Shown here: one piece after another, positions 26,678 to 36,698 of the stretch | Layout: every line of letters starts with the position of its first letter | Numbering within the stretch: position 1 is the stretch's first letter | Origin: Mycobacterium sp. Aquia_216 | GTDB lineage: Bacteria; Actinomycetota; Actinomycetes; Mycobacteriales; Mycobacteriaceae | Length of the DNA stretch: 64,000 nt | Assembly (NCBI RefSeq): GCF_026723865.1 | Contig: NZ_CP113529.1 | Span: forward strand, 1,116,001-1,180,000 | Direction: 5' to 3' | Notes under the pieces: model-generated | What the model was told of the DNA's origin: nothing | Database searches by the model: none | What the model saw: the letters and a program-made list of their open reading frames with translations, nothing else | Program-made: the position numbers and the translations under genes

Positions 26678-27655
26678 CTAGATGTTGGCGAAGCAGGAAT
26701 CGTTGTTGTCGCCGGCGGGAATGGTGGCGTTCTGGGTCGAGAAGTGACTCGTCACGCCGGTCGGTGTCACCTGCACGCTGTCGGCGTGGATACCCAATGG
26801 GTAGTCGGCGGTCAGTTTCGCGGTATACGCATCCAGCGTCGACTGGACGCTTTCCCGCGGCATGGTGAAGCCCAGTGCGTTGAAGCTCTGGATCTGTAGC
26901 TGAATTCCCTTGCCGGACACCACGGGCTTGGTCGTGATGTTGTCCAACATCCCCTTCAGCTCGATGGTGCCGTCGGCGGGATGGGTGGTCACACTGTTAG
27001 TGACGAAGGGGCCCAGCACCGGGATCGCGTTCTGCACCGACTCCTTGATGCCATCACTCGTCCAGGTGATGGTCGCGTCGAGCGATCCGATGGTGCCCTT
27101 GGACGAGGAGCTCCTGTCCAGCTTGACGTCCTTGATGCCGATGTCAATCTTCATGCCCTTGGCATCGCGGATCTGGTTGCCCGCGGTCGACACCGAGATA
27201 TTGGTGAAATGCTGCGTCGCGAGCTGCCACAGCAGCAGCGGGGCTACCCCGAACGACGCCGTGGCCTGATCCTGGACCTCGCACGCCACCGCCTCGGCGA
27301 CCTTGGTGTCGGCCACGTGCCGGGCGTACAGCTCGCCTCCGATCAGTCCCGCGATGAGCAGTGAAACCACGATGATGCAGATCAGGACGATGGAAAGCGG
27401 ATCGCGGAACCTTTTCTTCTTCGCCGGTGCCGGCTCTTCGCGCGGGGCGGCGATCCGTTCGGTGGGGGCCGCTGGCGGAGGCGGCGGCGGAAAGCCGGCC
27501 TGCTGCGTGTCGGCACTGGGCGAATACTGCTGCGCTGCGGCGCCGGAGTCGGCGGGACCAGGCCGCGCGGTGGGGGGTGGGCCGAACGGACCTTGATCCC
27601 CGGGACGAGACCACGATGACGGGCCGTCGTTCGGTGGTCCTTGTGGTTTCGTCAC
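26678..27655 (-). CDS. DUF2993 membrane-anchored protein (Rv0479c-like)
   Basis: A 325-residue protein. The N-terminal ~75 residues are proline/glutamine-rich and cytoplasmic, then comes a basic KKKRFRDPLS, one helix (IVLICIIVVSLLIAGLIGGELYA, about residues 88-110), and an extracytoplasmic DUF2993 domain. That domain family includes LmeA, a mannan-maturation factor that binds lipids. The GTG start at 27655 overlaps the amidohydrolase stop. Role here unknown; a periplasmic lipid-binding role is an inference. Confidence 0.85.
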   Translation of the reverse strand: MTKPQGPPNDGPSSWSRPGDQGPFGPPPTARPGPADSGAAAQQYSPSADTQQAGFPPPPPPAAPTERIAAPREEPAPAKKKRFRDPLSIVLICIIVVSLLIAGLIGGELYARHVADTKVAEAVACEVQDQATASFGVAPLLLWQLATQHFTNISVSTAGNQIRDAKGMKIDIGIKDVKLDRSSSSKGTIGSLDATITWTSDGIKESVQNAIPVLGPFVTNSVTTHPADGTIELKGMLDNITTKPVVSGKGIQLQIQSFNALGFTMPRESVQSTLDAYTAKLTADYPLGIHADSVQVTPTGVTSHFSTQNATIPAGDNNDSCFANI

Positions 27656-28494
27656 TTGACCGATTCTGCCCTATCGCTGCGAGCAAAGTCCGACTGGTTG
27701 CGGAGCACCGCGATGCTGTCCCGGGCCTTCGCGACCAAGGCGGCGTCGATGTCGGCGATCACCAATTGCGGGTCGGCACCGGCCGAGGCGACCACCTCGC
27801 CCAGCGGCGAGGCCACCAGGCTGCCGCCGACGCCCGTCGGCGCACCCGACGTCGACCCAGAGCCGGCCAGTGTGTCACCGGGATCGGCCTGCCCGGCCGC
27901 GGCGATGTAGCTCATCGAGTCCAGCGCGCGTGCGCGGGCCAGCAAGGTCCACTGCTCGAGCTTTCCGGGACCCGAACCCCAGGACGCGCAGGCGGCGATG
28001 AGTTGGGCGCCGCGCCGGGCCAGCTCGGTGTAGAGCTGCGGGAAGCGGATGTCGTAGCAAATGGTCAGGCCCACGCCGACCCCGTCGACCGTGATCACCA
28101 CCGGTTCCCGGCCGGGTGCGACGGTGCGCGACTCGGTAAAGCCGAACGCGTCGTAGAGATGGATCTTGTCGTAGTGGGCGTCCAGCTGGTTAGGCGTGCC
28201 CGGACCGGTCGCGATCAGCGTGTTCGTCACGCGTCCGTCACCGGCCGGAGTGAACATACCGGCGATCACCGTGATGCCGGAGTCGGCCGCGATCCGCCGG
28301 ACGCCGTCCGCCCACGGCCCGTCGACGGGCTCGGCGATCGGTGCCAGCGGGACACCGAACCGACACATGGTGGCTTCGGGAAACACCACCAGCGTCGCGC
28401 CGGCGTCGGCAGCCCGGCCGGTGTAATCGCGGACCTGCGCCAGGTTCGCCGCCGGATCGCTGCCACTCAGCATTTGCGCCAACGCGATTCGCAT
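27652..28494 (-). CDS. Nitrilase-superfamily amidohydrolase (Rv0480c-like)
   Basis: A 280-residue carbon-nitrogen hydrolase. The catalytic triad is visible: Glu in VVFPEATM, Lys in YDKIHLYDAFG, Cys in LTICYDIRFPQLY. The length is typical of omega-amidase/Nit-type enzymes. It may clear deaminated glutathione-like or other amide by-products. It is between the DUF2505 gene and the DUF2993 gene, overlapping the latter by 4 bases. Confidence 0.9.
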   Translation of the reverse strand: MRIALAQMLSGSDPAANLAQVRDYTGRAADAGATLVVFPEATMCRFGVPLAPIAEPVDGPWADGVRRIAADSGITVIAGMFTPAGDGRVTNTLIATGPGTPNQLDAHYDKIHLYDAFGFTESRTVAPGREPVVITVDGVGVGLTICYDIRFPQLYTELARRGAQLIAACASWGSGPGKLEQWTLLARARALDSMSYIAAAGQADPGDTLAGSGSTSGAPTGVGGSLVASPLGEVVASAGADPQLVIADIDAALVAKARDSIAVLRNQSDFARSDRAESVK

Positions 28495-28522
28495 GGTCGC
28501 CAGCTTAGGAGCCCCGCGTCGG

Positions 28523-29044
28523 TCAGGCGTTGTTGGTGATCCACTCGGTGGTGAAGCGCTGTTCCCTGGTCACCAGATCGGACAGATGGGTGCCGATGAT
28601 CTTCTCCACCTTGCCGCCGATCAGGGGGATCCGTACGTGGATGGTGACCCGAAACGTCAGGCGGGCGCCGCCGCGAGCAATGGGTGACAGCTCGGCAGTC
28701 CCCGACACATTCACCGGGGTGTCCACGATCGAGCCCTTGATGGACGCCGTCGCGACACCGTCGGTCACCGGTCCCCAGGTCTCTTCGCGTCGGAAATACA
28801 GATCGCCCCGGTGTAGCTGGGTGACCATGGCGGGCAGGTTGTGGCTGTGCACCTCCTGCAGCGTCACCACCTCGATGGTGCCGTCGTCCCCGGATTCACC
28901 ACCGACCCGGATCGATTCCAGCCGTGCCTCGTCGACCGGAATGTCGGCCAGTCTGGCCCGCCAGTAGTCCGCCTCGCAGAAAGCCCGATGAAGATCCTCG
29001 ACGCTGTCCACGTAGTCCGTAGATAAGTCGAATGAGCGGGGCAT
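28523..29044 (-). CDS. DUF2505 protein (Rv0481c-like)
   Basis: A 173-residue START-like/DUF2505 protein with FDLSTDYVDSVEDLHRAFCEADYW at the N-terminus and a C-terminal helix IGGKVEKIIGTHLSDLVTREQRFT. A hydrophobic-ligand-binding fold is expected. ATG 29044 is 26 bases from the divergent murB start. Confidence 0.85.
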   Translation of the reverse strand: MPRSFDLSTDYVDSVEDLHRAFCEADYWRARLADIPVDEARLESIRVGGESGDDGTIEVVTLQEVHSHNLPAMVTQLHRGDLYFRREETWGPVTDGVATASIKGSIVDTPVNVSGTAELSPIARGGARLTFRVTIHVRIPLIGGKVEKIIGTHLSDLVTREQRFTTEWITNNA

Positions 29045-29056
29045 AGCAGGTCAGGC

Positions 29057-29062
29057 TACCGT
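29057..29062 (+). promoter_or_regulatory. -10 element, probable leaderless start of murB
   Basis: TACCGT ends 8 bases before the murB ATG (29071). No ribosome site lies between, so the mRNA probably starts at the ATG. Confidence 0.45.
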
Positions 29063-29070
29063 TACGGGCC

Positions 29071-30171
29071 ATGAATCCGAGCGAAGCCGGATCGCTGTTC
29101 ACTGGTGCACGCGTCGCCGAGGCGGTGCCGTTAGCGCCGTTGACCACGTTGCGGGTGGGACCGGTCGCGCGACGCCTGATTACCTGCACCAGTAGCGAAC
29201 AGGTCGTCGCCGTGCTGGCTGAGCTGGACTCGGCGACCCGCGGCGGTGACTACGGACCGGTGCTGGTGTTGGCGGGCGGTTCCAACCTGGTGATCGCCGA
29301 CGATCTGACCGACGTGACCGCGGTGAAGTTGGCCTCTCGCGGAATCACCATCGACGGCAATCTGGTGCGCGCCGAGGCGGGCGCGGTGTGGGACGACGTG
29401 GTGGTGGCGGCCATCGAACACGGGCTGGGTGGACTGGAATGCCTGTCCGGCATCCCAGGCTCGGCTGGTGCCACCCCGGTGCAGAACGTCGGAGCGTACG
29501 GCGCCGAGGTGGCCGACACGATCACCCGCGTGCGGGTGCTGGATCGCGCCAGCGGTGCGGTGCGCTGGATACCCGGCGGCGAGTTGGGCTTCGGCTATCG
29601 CACCAGCATGTTCAAACGGGCCGGCGGTCAGCAGGTTCCCAGCGTGGTACTGGAAGTGGAGTTCGCACTGGACGATTCGGGCCGCAGCGCGCCCCTGCGT
29701 TACGCCGAGCTCACGGCGGCACTGAACGCGGCCACCGGTGAGCGTGCCGAGCCGCGCGCGGTTCGCGAAGCGGTGCTGGCGCTGCGGGCCCGCAAGGGCA
29801 TGGTGCTCGACGCGGCCGACCACGACACCTGGAGCGTGGGTTCGTTTTTCACCAACCCGGTTGTCGCGCGGGAGGTCTACGAATCGCTGGCGCACCGGAC
29901 CGACGGCCCGGTGCCCAACTACCCGGCGCCCGACGGCGTCAAGTTGGCCGCCGGCTGGCTGGTGGAGCACGCGGGCTTCGGCAAGGGCTATCCGGACGAC
30001 CCGGCCGCGCCCTGCCGGTTGTCCACCAAGCACGCGCTTGCTCTGACCAACCGCGGCAATGCCTGCACCGCGGACGTGATCAGGCTGGCGCGCACCGTCC
30101 GCGACGGGGTCCGCGACGTGTTTGCCATCACACTGGAACCCGAACCCGTCCTGCTCGGGTGCGCGCTGTAG
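29071..30171 (+). CDS. murB: UDP-N-acetylenolpyruvoylglucosamine reductase
   Basis: A 366-residue FAD enzyme that reduces UDP-GlcNAc-enolpyruvate to UDP-MurNAc in peptidoglycan synthesis. It shows the FAD-binding [43 protein letters not shown], the catalytic Ser region [10 protein letters not shown], and the type I MurB C-terminus with [11 protein letters not shown]. It matches Rv0482 and precedes the transpeptidase gene lprQ, both in cell-wall synthesis. Confidence 0.96.
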   Translation: MNPSEAGSLFTGARVAEAVPLAPLTTLRVGPVARRLITCTSSEQVVAVLAELDSATRGGDYGPVLVLAGGSNLVIADDLTDVTAVKLASRGITIDGNLVRAEAGAVWDDVVVAAIEHGLGGLECLSGIPGSAGATPVQNVGAYGAEVADTITRVRVLDRASGAVRWIPGGELGFGYRTSMFKRAGGQQVPSVVLEVEFALDDSGRSAPLRYAELTAALNAATGERAEPRAVREAVLALRARKGMVLDAADHDTWSVGSFFTNPVVAREVYESLAHRTDGPVPNYPAPDGVKLAAGWLVEHAGFGKGYPDDPAAPCRLSTKHALALTNRGNACTADVIRLARTVRDGVRDVFAITLEPEPVLLGCAL

Positions 30172-30210
30172 CCGTGAATTTCGCGTACCAGTAGATTTTC
30201 GCGACTTGTC

Positions 30211-31578
30211 GTGGCGGAAAGCGTGTCGTTCCTGCCGGTATCTTTGGATTTCGTGAGCACAACCCGCGCCGAGCCGCCGATTAATCGGCGGGTGGCTTTG
30301 ACAGCCCTCGGGCTGGGTGTGTTCGCGCCGAGCGTGCTGGCGGCCTGCAGCGGCACCGTGACCAAGCAAACGCAGAAGAAAGAGCAGTCGGCGCCGAATC
30401 TCAAATACCAGCCCGCCGACGCCGCCGCGGATGTGGTTCCGATCGCGCCAGTCAGCGTTGTGGTCAGCGACGGCTGGTTCCAGAAGGTGGCGTTGACGAG
30501 CTCCGAGGGCAAGGTTGTCGCGGGAGCGTTCAACCAGGACCGCACCGTGTACACGACGACCGAACCGTTGGGCTACGACACCAGCTATAGCTGGAGCGGG
30601 TCGGTCGTCGGCCACGACGGCAAGACGGTGCCCGTCGCGGGCAAATTCACCACTGTCGCGCCCAGCAAGAAGGTCGATGGCGGCTTCCAGTTGGCCGACG
30701 GCCAGACCGTCGGCGTTGCCGCGCCGATCATCATCCAGTTCGATGCGCCGATCAGCGACAAGGCGGCCGTTGAGAAGGCGCTGACCGTCACCACCAACCC
30801 GCCCGTCGAGGGCAGTTGGGCCTGGCTGCCCGACGAGCAGCAGGGTGCCCGCATCCACTACCGGACCCGCGAGTATTACCCGGCCGGTACCACCGTCAAC
30901 GTGGACGCGAAGTTCTACGGGCTGCCGTTCGGTGACGGCGCCTACGGCCTGCAGGACATGTCGCTGAAGATCCAGATCGGCCGCAAGCAGGTGGTCAAGG
31001 CCGAGGTGACGTCGCACCGCATCCAGGTGGTCCGCGACGAAGGCGTGATCATGGACTTCCCCTGCAGCTACGGAGAGGCCGATAAGGCGCGCAACGTGAC
31101 TCGCAACGGCATCCACGTGGTCACCGAGAAATACGCGGACTTCTACATGTCCAACCCCGCGGCCGGTTACACCAACGCCCACGAACGCTGGGCGGTGCGG
31201 ATCTCCAACAATGGCGAGTTCATCCATGCCAATCCATCGAGCGCCGGCGCGCAGGGCAACACCAACGTCACCAACGGCTGCATCAACCTGTCGACCGAAG
31301 ATGCCGCGGAGTACTACCCCACCGCGATGTACGGCGACCCGGTCGAGGTGACCGGCAGCACGATCCAGTTGTCCTACTCCGACGGCGACATATGGGACTG
31401 GGCCGTCGATTGGGATACCTGGGTGGCCATGTCGGCGCTGCCGCCCCCGAACGCGCATCCGCCGGCGAGCCAGATCCCGGTCACCGCGCCCGTGACACCG
31501 TCGACCGCGCCGAGTTTGTCGGGGACCCCGACCACCACGACGACCACGACGTCGTCGTCGCCTAGCCCTGGCGGTTAA
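30211..31578 (+). CDS. lprQ: L,D-transpeptidase lipoprotein (LdtMt5 type)
   Basis: A 455-residue L,D-transpeptidase making 3-3 cross-links in peptidoglycan. A lipobox ends at Cys46 (PSVLAAC), followed by Ig-like domains and the YkuD catalytic domain with [19 protein letters not shown], where the active Cys is residue 357 in TNGCINLS. The proline/threonine-rich C-terminal tail matches Rv0483. GTG 30211 is used because the residues PVSL before the signal peptide are also present in H37Rv; GTG 30253 ([13 protein letters not shown]) would give a more usual lipoprotein leader. It overlaps the convergent SDR gene by 17 bases. Confidence 0.94.
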   Translation: MAESVSFLPVSLDFVSTTRAEPPINRRVALTALGLGVFAPSVLAACSGTVTKQTQKKEQSAPNLKYQPADAAADVVPIAPVSVVVSDGWFQKVALTSSEGKVVAGAFNQDRTVYTTTEPLGYDTSYSWSGSVVGHDGKTVPVAGKFTTVAPSKKVDGGFQLADGQTVGVAAPIIIQFDAPISDKAAVEKALTVTTNPPVEGSWAWLPDEQQGARIHYRTREYYPAGTTVNVDAKFYGLPFGDGAYGLQDMSLKIQIGRKQVVKAEVTSHRIQVVRDEGVIMDFPCSYGEADKARNVTRNGIHVVTEKYADFYMSNPAAGYTNAHERWAVRISNNGEFIHANPSSAGAQGNTNVTNGCINLSTEDAAEYYPTAMYGDPVEVTGSTIQLSYSDGDIWDWAVDWDTWVAMSALPPPNAHPPASQIPVTAPVTPSTAPSLSGTPTTTTTTTSSSPSPGG

Positions 31579-32311
31579 ACCGCATGGTGTTGGCCTGATC
31601 GCGTGGCTTGAGGACGATCAGGTCCAAGTCCACGTGCGAAGGCCGCGACGCCACGAACCCGATCACCTCGGCCACGTCGCCCGCCGTCAGCGGCGTGATG
31701 CCGGCATAGACCGAGTCGGCACGCTGTTGATCGCCGTCGAAACGGGCCAGCGAGAACTCGGTTTCCACTGCGCCCGGGGCGATTTCGGTGAGCCGCACCG
31801 GCTTCCCCAGCAGCTCCCCGCGCAGCGTGCGGTGCAGCGCGCCCTGGGCGTGCTTGGCCGCGGTGTAGCCGGCGCCGCCGTCGTAAACCTCCAGCGCGGC
31901 CACCGAGGTGACAGTGACGATCAGGCCGTCGCCGGAGTCGACCAGCTTGGGCAGCAGCGCGCGGGTGACCCGCAGCGTGCCGAGCACGTTGGTCTCCCAC
32001 ATCCACCGCCAGTGCTCGAGGTCCGCATCGGCCACGGGCGCCAATCCGCGGGCGCCGCCGGCGTTATTGATCAGCACGTCGACTCGGCTCAATTTGCCGG
32101 CGAGCGTCTCGACGGCCGCGTCGTCTGTGACGTCAGCCACAATTGCGGTGCCGCCGATCTCTTTCGCGAGGGCGTTTATCCGATCCGCGCGTCGCGCCAC
32201 TGCGACGACGTGAAACCCAAGAGCGGCAAGGGTTTTGGCGGTTGCTTCGCCGATCCCGGAGCTGGCGCCAGTCACGACGGCGACCCGTTGGTGCGCGTTA
32301 TTTGAACTCAC
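31562..32311 (-). CDS. Short-chain dehydrogenase/reductase (Rv0484c-like)
   Basis: A 249-residue SDR. The cofactor loop is [18 protein letters not shown] with the NADP-type VARRADR, NNAG at about residue 88, and the catalytic Tyr/Lys in [13 protein letters not shown]. YdfG-like oxidoreductases of this type accept 3-hydroxy acids or small alcohols; the substrate is unknown. The 3' ends of this gene and lprQ overlap. Confidence 0.9.
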   Translation of the reverse strand: MSSNNAHQRVAVVTGASSGIGEATAKTLAALGFHVVAVARRADRINALAKEIGGTAIVADVTDDAAVETLAGKLSRVDVLINNAGGARGLAPVADADLEHWRWMWETNVLGTLRVTRALLPKLVDSGDGLIVTVTSVAALEVYDGGAGYTAAKHAQGALHRTLRGELLGKPVRLTEIAPGAVETEFSLARFDGDQQRADSVYAGITPLTAGDVAEVIGFVASRPSHVDLDLIVLKPRDQANTMRFNRQG

Positions 32312-32487
32312 TGAGACAACTCTAATAAACGTGCTAAATTCCTGATGTGCACCACAGCGCCCTGTTCAACAACACTGCCGCGTGTCTTTGCGCGGCATGT
32401 GCGTGTTGTTGCCGCGCACTTTGCCGCGCCTGAACCCAAACAGGTTGTGGCCAAGACCGGCCCTCGGAACTCGGACAAAGGACGCTC

Positions 32488-33795
32488 GTGCGCTCGACTT
32501 CTCTCACCCATACACTTCATTCGCCCAGCCGTAAGGGCCACCTGCGGCTGCACCGCCAGATTCTGCCGCCGTCGCTGCACATCTCCGACTCCGCCGCCGC
32601 CTCGGTGTTCCGGGCGGTCAGGCTGCGCGGCCCGGTCGGCCGCGACGTCATCGCCGGAGTCACGTCGCTGAGCATTGCGACGGTAAACCGCCAGGTCATC
32701 GCGCTGCTTGACGCGGGACTACTGCGGGAACGCGCCGACCTGGCAGTCTCCGGAGCCATCGGACGCCCGCGGGTACCGGTGGAGATCAACCACGAGCCGT
32801 TCGTGACGCTGGGCATCCACATCGGCGCCCGGACCACCAGCATCGTGGCCACCGACCTGTTCGGCCGCACGCTGGACACGGTGGAAACCCCGACACCGCT
32901 GAGCCCGCCGGGAGCCGCACTGACATCGCTGGCCGAGAGCGCCAGCCGGTACCTGAGGCGCTGGCATCGCCGGCGGCCGCTCTGGGTCGGGGTGGCCATC
33001 GGTGGCACCGTCGACGGGGCCACCGGGCACGTCGACCACCCGCGGTTGGGCTGGCGGCAAGCGCCGGTCGGACCGGTGCTTGCCGACGCGCTGAGCCTGC
33101 CGGTGTCGGTGGCCTCCCACGTCGACGCGATGGCGGGAGCCGAGCTGCTGCTGGGTATGCGGCGGTTCGCGCCGAGCTCGCCGACCAGCCTCTACGTCTA
33201 CGCCCGCGAGACCGTGGGCTACGCGCTGGTGATCGGCGGACGGGTGCACTGCCCGTCCAGCGGCCCCGGCACCATCGCGGGTCTGCCCGCCTACTCTGAA
33301 TTGCTCGGCGGGACCGGGGCGCTGGAGTCCACGGTCAGCGACGAGGCCGTGCTGGCCGCGGCGCGCCGACTGCGCATCCTGCCGGCGGCTCCCGCGGGTC
33401 GTGCCAACGGCTCGGCCACGGGCATCACGGATCTGCTGCGGGTGGCCCGGGCCGGGAACCAGCAGGCCAAGGATCTGCTCTCGGAGCGGGCCCGGGTGTT
33501 GGGTGAGGCGGTCGCGTTGCTGCGTGACCTGCTCAATCCCGACGAGCTGGTGGTCGGTGGGCAGGCCTTCACCGAGTACCCGGAGGCGATGGAGCAGGTG
33601 GAAGCGGCGTTCGCCGAGCGTTCGGTGCTCACGCCGCGGGATATCCGCGTCACCGCCTTCGGCAACCGGGTGCAGGAGGCCGGAGCGGGCATTGTGTCGC
33701 TCGGCGGGCTGTACGCCGACCCGCTGGGTGCGATGCGCCGCGCCGGCGTGATCGGTTCACGGATCCCGGAAATCGTCCCGGAGTCGTCCGCCTGA
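32488..33795 (+). CDS. ROK family transcriptional regulator (Rv0485-like)
   Basis: A 435-residue ROK-type regulator. The N-terminal winged helix reads SAAASVFRAVRLRGPVGRDVIAGVTSLSIATVNRQV at about residues 33-70. The sugar-kinase-like part has TLGIHIGARTTSIVATDLFGR and VGVAIGGTVDGATGHV. The full ROK Cys motif is not seen. In M. tuberculosis Rv0485 is reported to activate the PE13/PPE18 genes. GTG start at 32488. The 176 bases before it separate it from the divergent SDR gene. Confidence 0.9.
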   Translation: MRSTSLTHTLHSPSRKGHLRLHRQILPPSLHISDSAAASVFRAVRLRGPVGRDVIAGVTSLSIATVNRQVIALLDAGLLRERADLAVSGAIGRPRVPVEINHEPFVTLGIHIGARTTSIVATDLFGRTLDTVETPTPLSPPGAALTSLAESASRYLRRWHRRRPLWVGVAIGGTVDGATGHVDHPRLGWRQAPVGPVLADALSLPVSVASHVDAMAGAELLLGMRRFAPSSPTSLYVYARETVGYALVIGGRVHCPSSGPGTIAGLPAYSELLGGTGALESTVSDEAVLAAARRLRILPAAPAGRANGSATGITDLLRVARAGNQQAKDLLSERARVLGEAVALLRDLLNPDELVVGGQAFTEYPEAMEQVEAAFAERSVLTPRDIRVTAFGNRVQEAGAGIVSLGGLYADPLGAMRRAGVIGSRIPEIVPESSA

Positions 33796-33830
33796 CGCGA
33801 ACGGCGTGGGTTGCCTGCACACCCGTGCTG

Positions 33831-33837
33831 TAAAGAT
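33831..33837 (+). promoter_or_regulatory. -10-like TAAAGAT before mshA
   Basis: TAAAGAT ends 6 bases before GTG 33844, consistent with a leaderless mshA transcript. The match to TAnnnT is imperfect. Confidence 0.35.
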
Positions 33838-33843
33838 GAAAGT

Positions 33844-35178
33844 GTGCGGCACGACGATGTCCTCCTGTTGAACGATCCCCGTCGGGTCGCGCTGTTGGCA
33901 GTGCACACTTCACCCCTGGCCCAACCGGGTACCGGCGACGCCGGCGGGATGAACGTCTACGTGCTGCAAAGCGCGTTGCATCTGGCCCGGCGCGGGATCG
34001 AGGTGGAGATCTTCACCCGGGCCACCGCGTCGGCCGATCCGCCGGTCGTCCAGGTCGAGCCCGGCGTGCTGGTGCGCAACGTGGTGGCGGGGCCGTTCGA
34101 GGGCCTGGACAAATATGACCTGCCTACCCAGCTGTGCGCGTTCGCGGCCGGGGTGCTGCGCGCCGAGGCGTCGCACGAACCCGGCTACTACGACATCGTG
34201 CACTCGCACTATTGGCTGTCCGGGCAGGTCGGCTGGCTGGCGCGCGATCGCTGGGCGGTGCCGCTGGTGCACACCGCGCATACGCTTGCCGCGGTCAAGA
34301 ACGCGGCGCTGGCCGCAGGCGACGCACCCGAGCCGCCGCTGCGCACCGTGGGGGAGCAGCAGGTCGTCGATGAGGCGGACCGGCTGATCGTCAACACCGA
34401 TGACGAAGCAAGGCAACTGCTTTCGATCCACCACGCCGATCCGGAGCGAATCGACGTGGTCCATCCCGGCGTCGACCTGGAGGTGTTCCATCCGGGTGAT
34501 CGACGGGCGGCCCGCGCCGCACTGGGGCTCCCGCTCGACGAACAGATCGTCGCCTTCGTCGGACGAATCCAGCCTCTGAAGGCGCCCGACATCGTGTTGC
34601 GGGCAGCGGCGAAACTGCCGGAGGTGCGCATCGTGGTGGCCGGCGGCCCGTCGGGCAGTGGTCTGGCTACGCCGGACGGGCTGGTCCGCCTCGCCGACGA
34701 ACTCGGGATCACGGCGCGGGTGACATTCTTGCCGCCGCAATCCCGACCGAACCTGGCCACTTTGTTCCAGGCCGCGAATCTGGTTGCGGTGCCGAGCTAT
34801 TCGGAGTCGTTCGGCTTGGTTGCCGTCGAGGCGCAGGCTTGCGGCACGCCGGTGGTGGCCGCCGCGGTCGGCGGGTTGCCGGTCGCGGTGCGCGACGGTG
34901 TCACCGGCTCGTTGGTTTCCGGGCATGACGTCGACGACTGGGCGCACGCGCTCGGTGAGCTGCTGCGGCTCGACGGGACGCCGCAAGCCGCCGCGATGAG
35001 CCGGGCCGCGGCCGCGCACGCGGCGACGTTCTCCTGGGAGAACACCACCGACGCGCTGCTGGGCAGCTATCGGCGGGCCATCGGCGACTTCGCCGCGGCG
35101 CGGCAGCGCCGGGTTCGCGACCGGGTAGCGGCACGCAAACCGCGCCGCTGGACACCGCGTCGCGGGGTGGGCGCATGA
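33844..35178 (+). CDS. mshA: D-inositol-3-phosphate glycosyltransferase (mycothiol step 1)
   Basis: About 444 residues. A GT4 glycosyltransferase that joins GlcNAc from UDP-GlcNAc to inositol-3-phosphate, the first step of mycothiol synthesis. It shows [25 protein letters not shown] with the GDAGG acceptor loop, [27 protein letters not shown], and the GT-B sugar-nucleotide motif [25 protein letters not shown] 33844 (VRHDD) is chosen by comparison with H37Rv; a TTG at 33811 would add 11 residues. The stop overlaps the YbjN-like gene (ATGA). Confidence 0.95.
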   Translation: MRHDDVLLLNDPRRVALLAVHTSPLAQPGTGDAGGMNVYVLQSALHLARRGIEVEIFTRATASADPPVVQVEPGVLVRNVVAGPFEGLDKYDLPTQLCAFAAGVLRAEASHEPGYYDIVHSHYWLSGQVGWLARDRWAVPLVHTAHTLAAVKNAALAAGDAPEPPLRTVGEQQVVDEADRLIVNTDDEARQLLSIHHADPERIDVVHPGVDLEVFHPGDRRAARAALGLPLDEQIVAFVGRIQPLKAPDIVLRAAAKLPEVRIVVAGGPSGSGLATPDGLVRLADELGITARVTFLPPQSRPNLATLFQAANLVAVPSYSESFGLVAVEAQACGTPVVAAAVGGLPVAVRDGVTGSLVSGHDVDDWAHALGELLRLDGTPQAAAMSRAAAAHAATFSWENTTDALLGSYRRAIGDFAAARQRRVRDRVAARKPRRWTPRRGVGA

Positions 35179-35690
35179 GTTCGTCGGTGCAGCAGGTGAT
35201 CGAGCATGCCCTCGAGGTCAGCGAGCTGACCTACTCCAAACACGAAGGCGCACATGGCGGCCGGCCGGGGCTGGTGGTGGAATTGCCCGGCGAGCGCAAG
35301 CTCAAGACCAACACCATCCTGAGCATCGGTGAGCATTCGGTGCGCGTCGAGGCGTTCGTGTGCCGCAAGCCCGACGAGAACCACGAGGGCGTCTATCGGT
35401 TCCTGCTCAGGCGCAACCGCCGGCTCTACGGAGTCGCCTACACGCTCGACAACGTCGGCGACATCTATTTGGTCGGCCGGATGTCGCTGGCATCGGTTGA
35501 CGCCGACGAAATCGACCGCGTGCTGGGTCAGGTACTCGAAGCGGTGGATTCGGACTTTAATACGTTGCTGGAGTTGGGTTTTCGCTCATCGATTCAGAAG
35601 GAATGGGATTGGCGGGTATCCCGCGGCGAGTCGCTGAAGAATTTGGAGGCCTTCGCCCACCTGATCGACGACGACGATCAGGTCGATTAG
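35175..35690 (+). CDS. YbjN-like protein (Rv0487-like)
   Basis: A 171-residue protein with the YbjN/type III chaperone-like fold: [42 protein letters not shown] and a C-terminal acidic end. It overlaps the mshA stop by 4 bases, so is co-translated with mshA. Its role is unknown. H37Rv has a LysE-type gene (Rv0488) next; here gpm1 follows directly. Confidence 0.85.
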   Translation: MSSSVQQVIEHALEVSELTYSKHEGAHGGRPGLVVELPGERKLKTNTILSIGEHSVRVEAFVCRKPDENHEGVYRFLLRRNRRLYGVAYTLDNVGDIYLVGRMSLASVDADEIDRVLGQVLEAVDSDFNTLLELGFRSSIQKEWDWRVSRGESLKNLEAFAHLIDDDDQVD

Positions 35691-35696
35691 CTCCGC

Positions 35697-35750
35697 GAGC
35701 GTAACGTGGCTGCGATTTTCGGGCCCGCATTTCGCGGTGGCGTTACGCTC
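35697..35750. repeat. Long inverted repeat between the YbjN-like gene and gpm1
   Basis: GAGCGTAACG (35697-35706) pairs with CGTTACGCTC (35741-35750) across a 34-base loop that itself contains GGGCCC and partly complementary TGCGA/TTCGC pieces. It sits between two same-strand genes. It may be a terminator or a dispersed palindromic element. Confidence 0.5.
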
Positions 35751-35786
35751 GGCGAGCCGCAGAACCTGCGTGAGAGACTAAGCGGC

Positions 35787-36536
35787 ATGGGTGACACTGC
35801 CACACTGGTACTGCTTCGCCATGGCGAAAGCGAATGGAACTCGCTGAACCTGTTCACGGGCTGGGTCGACGTCGGCCTCACCGAAAAAGGCCGGGCCGAA
35901 GCGGTTCGCAGCGGCCAGTTGCTGACCGAACACGATCTGCTGCCCGACGTGCTCTACACCTCGCTGTTGCGGCGCGCGATCACCACGGCGCATCTGGCGT
36001 TGGACGCCGCCGACCGGCTGTGGATCCCAGTACAGCGCAGCTGGCGGCTCAACGAACGCCACTACGGCGCGCTGCAGGGCCTGGACAAGGCCGAAACCAA
36101 GGCCCGCTACGGCGACGAGCAGTTCATGGCGTGGCGGCGCAGCTACGACACCCCGCCACCGCCGATCGAGAAGGGCAGCGAGTTCAGCCAGGACGCCGAC
36201 CCGCGCTACGCCGACATCGGCGGCGGACCGCTCACCGAATGCCTGGCCGACGTGGTTGTGCGTTTCCTGCCCTACTTCACCGACGTCATCGTCCCGGATC
36301 TGCGCTTCGGCAAGACGGTGCTGATCGTCGCCCACGGCAACTCGTTGCGCGCCCTGGTCAAGCACCTCGACCAGGTATCCGACGAGGAGATCTCGGAGCT
36401 CAACATCCCGACCGGTATTCCGTTGCGCTACGATCTGGGCGCCGATCTGCGTCCGTTAGTGCCCGGCGGTATCTACCTGGACCCTGAGGCCGCCGCTGCC
36501 GGCGCCGCGGCGGTAGCCAGCCAGGGTGCCCGGTAG
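35787..36536 (+). CDS. gpm1: 2,3-bisphosphoglycerate-dependent phosphoglycerate mutase
   Basis: A 249-residue glycolytic enzyme interconverting 3- and 2-phosphoglycerate. The phosphohistidine motif is [11 protein letters not shown]; other family features are [25 protein letters not shown] and the second catalytic His in [16 protein letters not shown] 35787 matches the length of Rv0489. The gap to senX3 is 162 bases. Confidence 0.95.
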   Translation: MGDTATLVLLRHGESEWNSLNLFTGWVDVGLTEKGRAEAVRSGQLLTEHDLLPDVLYTSLLRRAITTAHLALDAADRLWIPVQRSWRLNERHYGALQGLDKAETKARYGDEQFMAWRRSYDTPPPPIEKGSEFSQDADPRYADIGGGPLTECLADVVVRFLPYFTDVIVPDLRFGKTVLIVAHGNSLRALVKHLDQVSDEEISELNIPTGIPLRYDLGADLRPLVPGGIYLDPEAAAAGAAAVASQGAR

Positions 36537-36599
36537 GCTTGCGGGGGCTGGCTGATTTCGCCGCTTTCAAGCGTCAAAGGCCCGTCGGCCAAACATCGA

Positions 36600-36616
36600 G
36601 TGAACGACGGCCGAAC
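36600..36616 (+). promoter_or_regulatory. Possible PHO/RegX3-type direct repeat upstream of senX3
   Basis: GTGAAC (36600-36605) and CCGAAC (36611-36616) form an 11-base-phased direct repeat like those bound by PhoB/RegX3-type regulators, about 85 bases before the senX3 start. The match is partial. It would fit autoregulation of senX3-regX3. Confidence 0.3.
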
Positions 36617-36685
36617 ACCTGTAGCTCAAGCTGTGACTTGTCCGATTTTGGCCTCGTTCCGCTAGGGCTGCGTTCACCAGATTTG

Positions 36686-36691
36686 TAGGAT
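36686..36691 (+). promoter_or_regulatory. -10 element, probable leaderless start of senX3
   Basis: TAGGAT ends 7 bases before GTG 36699, with no ribosome site between them. GTTCACC lies just upstream, a half-site like those of RegX3. Confidence 0.45.
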
Positions 36692-36698
36692 TTCGTTC

